Assembly: GCF_018873765.1 (NCBI RefSeq)
Contig: NC_057922.1
Location: 66,736,755-66,800,754 of the forward strand
Direction of reading: 5' to 3'
Origin: Telopea speciosissima
Taxonomy: Eukaryota > Streptophyta > Magnoliopsida > Proteales > Proteaceae
Length of the DNA: 64,000 nt
Shown here: positions 59,801 to 64,000 of the stretch, one piece after another
Numbering within the stretch: position 1 is the first letter of the stretch
Layout of the letters: every line of letters starts with the position of its first letter
Notes under the pieces: model-generated
Seen by the model: the letters and a program-made list of their open reading frames with translations, nothing else
Told to the model about the DNA's origin: nothing
Databases searched by the model: none
Made by a program: the position numbers and the translations under genes

Positions 59801-62800
59801 TATGTCTGAAGCGGTAATTTGGAGATGAAAACCATGTAAGAGCACTAACATGATATTTGCTTTTGTTTGTTTTAGATTTTGCTCAAGGGTGCTAACGGGA
59901 ATGAATTGAAGAAAGTGAAGCATGTAGTCCAGTATGGTATCTTTGCTGCGTATCACTTGGCCTTGGAGACATCTTTTCTTGCTGATGAAGGTGCTTCTCT
60001 GCCAGAACTTCCACTGAAATCACCAATAACTGTTGCACTTCCCGACAAGCCATCCAGTATAGATAGGTCCATTTCCACAATACCTGGTTTCATGGTTCCT
60101 GCTGCTGACCAGTTTCAGGAACCTCAACCTGCTAATGAACCACAAAGATCCAACAGGGACCCGTTCTCAGGTCTAACTCCACCAATCTCCTACACCTTCA
60201 TTAGCAAAACTGAAAAGGAAAAGGCCCTATTTCCTTGTTCGCCTGAAGTCCCCAACTCCCATTATACAGGACCTGCAAGTGCCATCAACTCTTTTGTTTC
60301 TCTCCCTTCCTCGCCCCCTTCAGGACAGAGCCAAACCAAGCCTTCCCTAAATCATGCACTAGAGAATAAAACGGAAATTGACGTGGAATCTTTTGAGGCT
60401 AAAGCTGCATCAGCCAACAGAGGCCAAGTTGTTGTGAATGATAATCTTGTTACTAGTGGTTTTGGAGCTCTGGAGTCCCTGGGGAAAGGTGGAGTTGTGG
60501 TTAATGATACTGTTATTCATCATGACACCATGGCTGGGAATCAACCTGGTGCTTCAAGGTTGTTGCATCAAGATGGCAATAACTACCGTGAGGAGCAGGT
60601 GTCTTCTAAGGAAGAGTTTCTTCCATCCCCTTCTAATCATCAGAGCATTTTGGTCTCTTTATCAACCCGGTGTGTGTGGAAGGGGACTGTTTGTGAACGA
60701 GCCCATCTCTTCCGTATCAAGTACTATGGTAGCTTTGACAAGCCTTTGGGACGTTTTTTACGAGATCATTTATTTGATCAGGTCATCATCACATCCTTTT
60801 CTTCTCCTCCACTCATTCATTTATCTACACATTTTCTTTTCTCCTCCTCCCCTCTCCCCCCCCCCCCCCGCAAATAAAAAAAAAACCGGTTTTAACATTG
60901 ACCGGAATCGTCTTTGTCAGAGTTACTGCTGCCATTCATGTGAGATGCCATCAGAAGCACATGTTCATTGTTATACTCATCGACAAGGCAGCCTCACGAT
61001 TTCTGTTAAGAAGCTCCCGGAGTTTTCCTTGCCAGGGGAACGAGAAGGCAAGATCTGGATGTGGCATAGGTGCCTCCGGTGTCCAAGGACCAATGGTTTC
61101 CCTCCGGCAACTCGGAGAGTAGTGATGTCTGATGCTGCTTGGGGTTTATCCTTTGGGAAATTTTTGGAACTTAGTTTTTCCAACCATGCTGCTGCAAGCA
61201 GGGTGGCTAGCTGTGGTCATTCTCTTCACAGAGATTGTCTCCGGTTCTATGGGTATGCTTTATTCTGTATCAAGTGATGTCTTTGTATGGCAAATATATG
61301 GTCTGTTATAAAAAGCAGTTGCCACCTATGGATAACAAATCTGTATTTATTGCACATTGGCTGGCCCCTGCTACTTGATGAATCTCACTGAGGAGATTTC
61401 ATTGGTTTAAGAGATCAATAAGGTTGGTTGATTTCAACCATCCAAGTTTATCAGTTGGTTTTGATTGGTCTAACTTTTTTTGGTTAAAAGTGTAATCTGC
61501 AGAAATAAAAGAAGAAGAAGAAGAAGAAGAAGAAGAAGAAGAAGAGAGGGGAAGAGAAGAAAAGAGAGAAGAGTTGCAGGCCGTAATAATATCTTCATTA
61601 ATGAGGGAAAAACAATATATAGAGGGCTAGGGGCAGATCTGGAAAAAACCAGAACAAAAGACATAAAACCTGAGACCCATAGGGGATCTCGGTATTAGCG
61701 CCTACCTAGACCAATTGATGGGCCCCCTCAATACTTCTAACACTCCCCCTTAAGCTGGAGCATCTATGTCAATCATGCCCAGCTTATTACAAATATAATC
61801 ATTCGGCCCACTACCCAAAGGCTTAGTAAACATATTTGCAAGTTTCTCTCCAGTTCTGACATGACTTGGAAGGATAAGACCACTTTGCATTTTCTCACGA
61901 ACAAAATGACAATCAATCTCAATATGCTTCGTCCTCTCATGAAACACAGGATTTGAAGCAATATGAATGGCCGCCTGATTGTCACACCACAGCTGCATGG
62001 GAACCGAAGTTTTAAAACCCAACTCGGATAACAACTGTTGTATCCACATCAACTCACAAGTCAAATGTGCCATAGCTCTATATTCTGATTCAGCACTGGA
62101 GCGGGCTACATCACTTTGTTTCTTGCTTTTCCAAGATACAAGATTTCCTCCAACAAACGTACAATATCCTATAGTCATTCTCCTGTCAACTGGAGAACCT
62201 GCCCAGTCAGCATCAGAAAATCCTCAACTCTGTTATGACCATGATCTTGATAAACTACTCCTCTACCTAGGGCCTTCTTGAGATAACGTAACGCACGGAT
62301 AACAACATCCCAATGAGTAGTCCGAGGGGAAGAAAGAAACTGACTCACCACACTAACATGAAAAGCAATATCTGGCCGGGTAACTGTTAAATAGTTCAAC
62401 TTACCCACCAGTCTTCTATAGCTCTCCGGATCATCAAGAACATCTCCCCCTTCAGTGGTGAGTTTCACATTGTGATCCATAGGAGAGTCAATAGGTTTGG
62501 ACCCAAGCATACCTGTCTCAGTAAGTAAATCCAACGCATATTTTCGCTGTGACAGAAAAACTCCCTTCTTGGATTAAGCCACTTCAATTCCCAAAAAATA
62601 CTTCAACTTTCCTAAATCTTTAGTCTGAAATTTTTGTTGAAGATATGACTTTAAATCCACAATACCTGTTGAATCATCACCAGTAGTAATAATGTCATCC
62701 ACATACACGATCAGAAAAATCTTCCCAGCACTTACGTGTCTATAAAAGAAAATGGTCACCCCCACACCTATGTAGACCAAACTCAAGAAAAACCTCAGTA

Positions 62801-64000
62801 AATCGACCAAACCATGCACGAGGGGACTGTTTCAGCCCATATATAGACTTTTTCAATCTGCAAACCAACATAGTTCTAAATCTTGCCGAGATCTCGAATA
62901 TCTCGAGAATCTCGAGCTCCTCGAGATGAGATTACATATGAAACTTAAAACCTGCAGTGTTTCGAAAATTTCGGTTGAAATTTCGGCGAAATCTCAAAAA
63001 TCTTGGATATCTCGACCTGCTATGATGTGGCATTCATATGTCATGCAAATGGAAGACAATGCACGTTGGTTCCATCGGACCATGAGTGGACTTGATCCAG
63101 CACGTCATAGTTCATATAAATAGACAGTCACAGACTCACACTATTGTATTGTTGAGACATGGAAGACTATGGTGTCTATGACATATGTATTGTTCACTGT
63201 ACTTCAGTGTCTATTTAATATGCATTGTTCACTATACTTAGTAGTTTTTACTTCAAGTCCTTAACTATTTCTTAAATAATTATTCAATATTATGTGTCTT
63301 CATCCATTATTGCATAATTTACTTGTTTTATTTTCCCATTATGTCTCATAGCACTCAAACAATGTGTATAGGCAAATATTACATAAAGATTCGAATTTTA
63401 CTGCCAACCAAGGGTGCAAATCCAAAACACAAAATTGATTTAAAAAAAAAAAAAACCAATTTGAAGATTTAAATATGTTTATTAAGCCTAAAACAAGCTT
63501 CTCTTAAAGTTTCGGAGCCAACTATGGCCATTAGCCCACCGAAACATCAAACCGAAAAAAAGGCACTATCTCGCCGAGATCTCGAGAATCTTGACCTGGT
63601 CGAGACACCTCCTCGAGATGAGTTTTTGAACCTTGGTTAAAAGTCCTTCCATAAAACTTGTTTTGATGTCCATGTCAGTGATGTCACACTTGGTAGGAAT
63701 TCTCAAACTCAATAACCTGTTGTTGAGATATGTAAACCTGATAAGGGTATTTTGGGTATTTTCTATGTTTTATTTCCTTTATTTCCCTCTCTAGCTATCA
63801 TAGTCGGTTATGGAGGATTATATTTGTAATTCTGCCCTATTAATGAAATCTATAAGTAAAGGGGCTGAGTGAAGACATAATTCACTCAAGCATTTTCAGC
63901 TCTCAATCATTCTTTCTCATCTTCTAACACGTAGGTACTGACAACTTTACGTTTCTGAGCAGTTAATTAATTTCCATGTATTATGCGATAATTCTTCAAT
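29795..64000 (+). CDS. FAB1: FAB1/PIKfyve-type PtdIns(3)P 5-kinase, 5' two-thirds (partial)
   Basis: Endosomal/vacuolar lipid kinase making PtdIns(3,5)P2. Exons: 29795-30414, 31004-31705 (or from 30998), 58349-58502, 58981-59325, 59876-60781 and 60921-61252, after which intron 6 leaves the window. The joined frame is 3059 nt (1019 codons plus 2 nt) without a stop. Residues 33-100 form a FYVE zinc finger: [10 protein letters not shown], the PtdIns3P-binding RKHHCRLCG, then cysteine pairs through RVCNYC. Next come a Ser-rich and acidic linker, then [20 protein letters not shown] and [14 protein letters not shown]. The CCT/chaperonin-like domain spans about residues 440-690 ([44 protein letters not shown]). 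Exons 5-6 carry the Cys/His-rich region ([54 protein letters not shown]). Plant FAB1A/B have about 1750-1800 residues, so the kinase domain must lie beyond 64000. Confidence 0.95.
30415..31003 (+). other. FAB1 intron 1 with tandem acceptor
   Basis: Donor AATAG/GTATTA. Two in-frame acceptors lie six bases apart: TTCTTCAG ending at 30997 and TGTCAG ending at 31003. Use of the first would insert two residues (SV context) before the Asp-rich run; use of the second gives [11 protein letters not shown]. No inserted element was recognised. Confidence 0.75.
31771..32544 (-). repeat. Copia 1 LTR (3' LTR of the minus-strand element)
   Basis: It directly precedes, on the plus strand, the reverse complement of a polypurine tract (CTCCCCCTCAAGCTGGAG). 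It ends TTTACA (TGTAAAGC at the minus-strand start). On the minus strand it has a TATA-like TTATAAATG and the inverted repeat CTTAGTAGG / CCTACTAAG (about 32377-32402). The left border at TGATGATGCA (31771) is a best guess. The partner LTR was not found; the element is cut off near 57300. Confidence 0.5.
33242..34554 (+). repeat. Gag-only element, 5' LTR copy a (duplicated)
   Basis: 1313 bp. It is followed by the primer site and the first bases of gag, then cut at 34632 where duplication unit 2 starts. It is nearly identical to copy b, except for a segment missing there, and clearly closer to b than to the 3' LTR. Confidence 0.85.
35206..36474 (+). repeat. Gag-only element, 5' LTR copy b
   Basis: 1269 bp, followed by AG and the primer site TGGTATCAGAGCC, then by the full gag region. 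It is preceded by TCAAG, as is copy a. Confidence 0.85.
36490..38349 (+). pseudogene. Gypsy-type gag of the gag-only element (stops and frameshift)
   Basis: Starts [20 protein letters not shown]. The order is a coiled N-terminus, an Arg/Asp-rich stretch (about 36700-36850), then a Retrotrans_gag-type core ([50 protein letters not shown]). A CCHC zinc knuckle follows ([14 protein letters not shown], about 37633-37674). The C-terminal tail contains two exact copies of a 17-residue unit, [17 protein letters not shown] (from about 37741), and ends at 38349, just before the 3' LTR. In-frame stops near 36850, 37201, 37255 and 37540 and a frame change near 37050 show it is inactive. The acidic tail occupies the place where protease would begin. 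Confidence 0.85.
38321..39604 (+). repeat. Gag-only element, 3' LTR copy c
   Basis: 1284 bp. It lacks the GTTTATTTCAGTTCTATACT segment of copies a and b and carries many more substitutions than they show between themselves. It ends CTACATTA, followed by the duplication TCAAG. Its divergence dates the element before the tandem duplication. Confidence 0.85.
40486..41060. mobile_element. Nonautonomous hAT-type element (575 bp)
   Basis: The ends TAGGGGTGTCAAA (40486-40498) and TTTAACACCCTGA (41048-41060) are inverse complements at 10 of 13 positions. The flanks AGTCTAGG (40478-40485) and AATCTAGG (41061-41068) are an 8-bp target duplication with one mismatch. The subterminal DNA is full of AACCGTTTAAC / GTTAAACGGTT. 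The interior is AT-rich and non-coding. It sits in the right part of the large TIR element. Confidence 0.82.
42735..42917 (-). repeat. Copia 2 LTR (3' LTR)
   Basis: 183 bp, TGATGAATTTC to ATTCAACA on the plus strand (TGTTGAATG...TTCATCA on the coding strand). It lies next to the reverse complement of the polypurine tract (CTCCCCCTCAAG). Confidence 0.92.
42918..46343 (-). pseudogene. Copia 2 pol: protease, integrase, RT, RNase H
   Basis: Read on the minus strand. The protease is [12 protein letters not shown], where the active-site DSGA triad is DSRA, which would inactivate it. The integrase zinc domain is [11 protein letters not shown]...CDPC (about 45760-45680). The DDE core residues are in [16 protein letters not shown] and NGVAERKN (45600-45280). 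RT runs from [14 protein letters not shown] to [10 protein letters not shown], then a frameshift near 44110, then [19 protein letters not shown] and an intact YVDD box at 43871-43882. RNase H contains [21 protein letters not shown]. Frame breaks also occur near 45580, 45180, 43855 and 43300. Confidence 0.9.
46322..47326 (-). pseudogene. Copia 2 gag
   Basis: 334 codons. An [20 protein letters not shown] segment (UBN2/DUF4219-type copia gag), [15 protein letters not shown] and [17 protein letters not shown] are followed by a CCHC knuckle, [14 protein letters not shown]. In the knuckle the usual Gly after the second Cys is replaced (S, with R two residues later). The frame shifts out of pol register near 46330, and the last 40 residues are read in the wrong frame. 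The start may lie at the later Met of MPRDSD. Confidence 0.88.
47687..47878 (-). repeat. Copia 2 LTR (5' LTR)
   Basis: 192 bp, the same ends as the other LTR. It has an additional 9-bp unit (ATGTGCAAC direct duplication) near 47793. Confidence 0.92.
48023..49267 (+). pseudogene. LINE 2 ORF1, DUF4283-like nucleic-acid-binding protein (truncated)
   Basis: It begins mid-domain with [22 protein letters not shown] and [22 protein letters not shown]. It continues [21 protein letters not shown]...[19 protein letters not shown]...[12 protein letters not shown], the pattern of the DUF4283 domain that opens ORF1 of plant L1 elements. A stop and frame change occur near 48630. A Gly/Arg-rich segment follows ([18 protein letters not shown], about 48860-48940), as expected for an RNA-binding tail. 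The reading is cut at 49267 by the LTR element. There is no initiator Met. Confidence 0.82.
49268..49600 (+). repeat. Nonautonomous element 5' LTR
   Basis: Contains a TATA-like TTATAAATAAG (about 49458) and a CT-rich 3' part (TCTCTCTCTCTCTTCTC). It ends TTACA, directly against the primer site. Confidence 0.93.
51710..52042 (+). repeat. Nonautonomous element 3' LTR
   Basis: Same length as the 5' LTR with scattered substitutions. It is preceded by GAGGGGGAG and followed by the second CTCCT. Confidence 0.93.
52060..56510 (+). pseudogene. LINE 2 ORF2: endonuclease, RT, RNase H (broken)
   Basis: The endonuclease starts [17 protein letters not shown] (52065). Later come [32 protein letters not shown] and [13 protein letters not shown] solo LTR splits it at 52878. 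RT includes [21 protein letters not shown] (about 53755-53820), [28 protein letters not shown] (about 54352-54393) and a catalytic FSDD box with both aspartates (54498-54509). The post-RT part includes [11 protein letters not shown] and a [25 protein letters not shown] block. RNase H includes [16 protein letters not shown] (about 56097) and [16 protein letters not shown]. There are several in-frame stops and frame changes, so it is inactive. Confidence 0.88.
52878..53071 (-). mobile_element. Solo LTR (194 bp) in LINE 2 endonuclease
   Basis: TGTTAGCTGAACC to CATAACTGAACA, flanked on both sides by AATTT (52873-52877 and 53072-53076). It is the reverse complement of a family member at 63721. Both read CCTGATAAGGGTATTTTGGG-like sequence, CATAGTCGG(C/T)TAT and GGGGCTG...AATTCACTCAAGC on the coding strand. 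The LINE coding sequence resumes across it. Confidence 0.88.
57485..57723 (+). pseudogene. RTE-type LINE endonuclease fragment
   Basis: Translation from about 57595 reads [37 protein letters not shown]. This is the N-terminus of the RTE-clade endonuclease that plant annotations often label craniofacial development protein 2-like. Two stops interrupt it and it ends after about 45 residues. The borders are approximate; it lies between the broken end of copia 1 and native intron sequence. Confidence 0.7.
58503..58980 (+). other. FAB1 intron 3
   Basis: Donor CAGCAG/GTTTCA and acceptor CATCCTTAG/GAAATG. It contains the TRIM-like element described separately. Confidence 0.9.
58569..58846 (+). mobile_element. 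TRIM-like miniature LTR element (278 bp)
   Basis: Direct repeats at 58569-58633 and 58781-58846 (65 and 66 bp) start TG(C/T)TGATATACAT and end GCGGTTGTAACA. Immediately after the first is TGGTATCATAGTAGG, a near initiator-Met tRNA primer site. Immediately before the second is GTGCAGGGGG, a short purine tract. The 147-bp interior is non-coding and includes GTTCAATCCC, which resembles a tRNA B box or T-arm. The flanking 5-mers GCTCA and GTTTA match only partly. Confidence 0.8.
59326..59875 (+). other. FAB1 intron 4
   Basis: Donor TGTACT/GTAAGC and acceptor TTGTTTTAG/ATTTTG. No inserted element was recognised. Confidence 0.9.
60782..60920 (+). other. FAB1 intron 5 with C and A runs
   Basis: 139 bp. 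Donor GATCAG/GTCATC and acceptor TTTGTCAG/AGTTAC. It contains about 14 C's near 60857-60870 and 10 A's shortly after. The frame joins as FDQ-SYCC, as expected for FAB1. The GTCATC donor is weaker than consensus. Confidence 0.85.
61498..61742 (-). repeat. Copia 3 LTR, with (GAA)n microsatellite
   Basis: TGCAGAAATAAAAG to CTTCTAACA (TGTTAGAAG on the coding strand), 245 bp. The pyrimidine-rich coding-strand end appears as (GAA)n at 61509-61545. The long Arg-rich frame across it is an artefact. Confidence 0.75.
62865..63636. mobile_element. CTCGAG-rich TIR element inside copia 3
   Basis: The left end CCAACATAGTTCTAAATC, then GCCGAGATCTCG and CTCGAGATGAG, is mirrored at the right by CTCGCCGAGATCTCGAG, CTCGAGATGAG and TTTTTGAACCTTGG. 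The copia 3 RT frame breaks at the left border ([12 protein letters not shown]) and resumes beyond the right one, with about 25 codons missing. The interior is AT-rich and non-coding. Termini of the type CCAAGGTTCAAAAACTC with CGAGATCTCG subterminal repeats recur in plant genomes. The superfamily was not determined. Confidence 0.6.
63721..63929 (+). repeat. LTR of the solo-LTR family (copy 2)
   Basis: Starts TGTTGAGATATGTAAACC and probably ends CTTCTAACA. It is homologous to the solo LTR at 52878-53071 read in reverse: shared GATAAGGGTATTTTGGG, CATAGTCGGTTAT, AAGTAAAGGGGCTG and AATTCACTCAAGC. It interrupts or abuts copia 3. No primer site follows, so it is probably a solo LTR; the flanks do not show a clean duplication. 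Confidence 0.65.

Larger units (their letters stand above)
61498..63714 (-). mobile_element. Copia 3: truncated Ty1/copia element
   Basis: Minus-strand element in FAB1 intron 6. The 3' LTR is followed by the reverse complement of a polypurine tract (CTCCCCCTTAAGC). Only RT and RNase H remain. RNase H at 62178-61750 ends in a stop after MIDIDAPA and includes [18 protein letters not shown] and [12 protein letters not shown]. The RT tail 62534-62175 includes [20 protein letters not shown], and RT 62819-62574 has an intact YVDD box at 62694-62705. Further RT ([20 protein letters not shown]) lies at 63700-63640, beyond an insertion. Gag, protease, integrase and the 5' LTR are missing. Confidence 0.85.
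61253..64000 (+). other. FAB1 intron 6 (incomplete, at least 2.7 kb)
   Basis: Donor CTATGG/GTATGC. The next exon (expected to begin with a glycine-phenylalanine context) is not present before the window ends. The intron holds a (GAA)n tract and a broken copia element with further insertions. Confidence 0.88.

Noticed and set aside
61470..61698. Arg-rich and Leu-rich frames near 61500
   Set aside because: Produced by the (GAA)n tract in the copia 3 LTR.

Overview
The window is nuclear DNA from a flowering plant. Intron-containing genes encode plant-type proteins, and most of the sequence is LINE, Ty1/copia, Ty3/gypsy-like and DNA-transposon material. Which plant cannot be fixed from the sequence; large TE-filled introns would fit a woody magnoliid or early-diverging eudicot, but that is a guess.

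Two host genes are certain. (1) On the minus strand, 13639-17971 (possibly to 18103) encodes the alpha subunit of translation initiation factor eIF2B, in five exons that join in frame. (2) On the plus strand, from 29795 past the right edge, lies a FAB1/PIKfyve-type phosphatidylinositol-3-phosphate 5-kinase. It shows the FYVE exon, an acidic-linker exon, two exons of the CCT chaperonin-like domain, a long exon, and a cysteine-rich exon. All six visible exons join in frame; the kinase domain is outside the window. FAB1 intron 2 (31706-58348) is 26.6 kb long and almost entirely nested transposons.

Layout. 1-13.6 kb: repeats, including a degenerate LINE (about 2140-5713), hAT-type elements and a 1.4-kb polyadenylated retroposon with perfect target-site duplications (TSDs) (7207-8590). 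13.6-18.1 kb: eIF2B-alpha. 19665-20586: a hAT-type element with 13-bp perfect termini and an 8-bp TSD, carrying a captured 5' part of a heavy-metal-associated isoprenylated plant protein (HIPP) gene, exon-intron-exon. 22345-23063: a 5'-truncated LINE. About 24950-27828: an inverted-repeat element holding a second one (25037-26417) with its own TSD. 28-64 kb: FAB1.

The FAB1 intron 2 nest: a minus-strand copia element (copia 1) is broken into pieces by (a) a roughly 8-kb TIR element (33025-41097), which itself holds a gag-only LTR retrotransposon and a hAT element, with a later 1.9-kb tandem duplication across the left border; (b) a second copia element with both LTRs (42735-47878); and (c) a LINE (48012-56705, 18-bp TSD), itself hit by a non-coding LTR element (49268-52042, TSD CTCCT) and by a solo LTR (52878-53071, TSD AATTT). 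Intron 3 holds a 278-bp TRIM-like miniature LTR element; intron 6 holds a third broken copia element. The FAB1 reading frame remains intact despite this load. I found no CRISPR, rRNA or tRNA genes.
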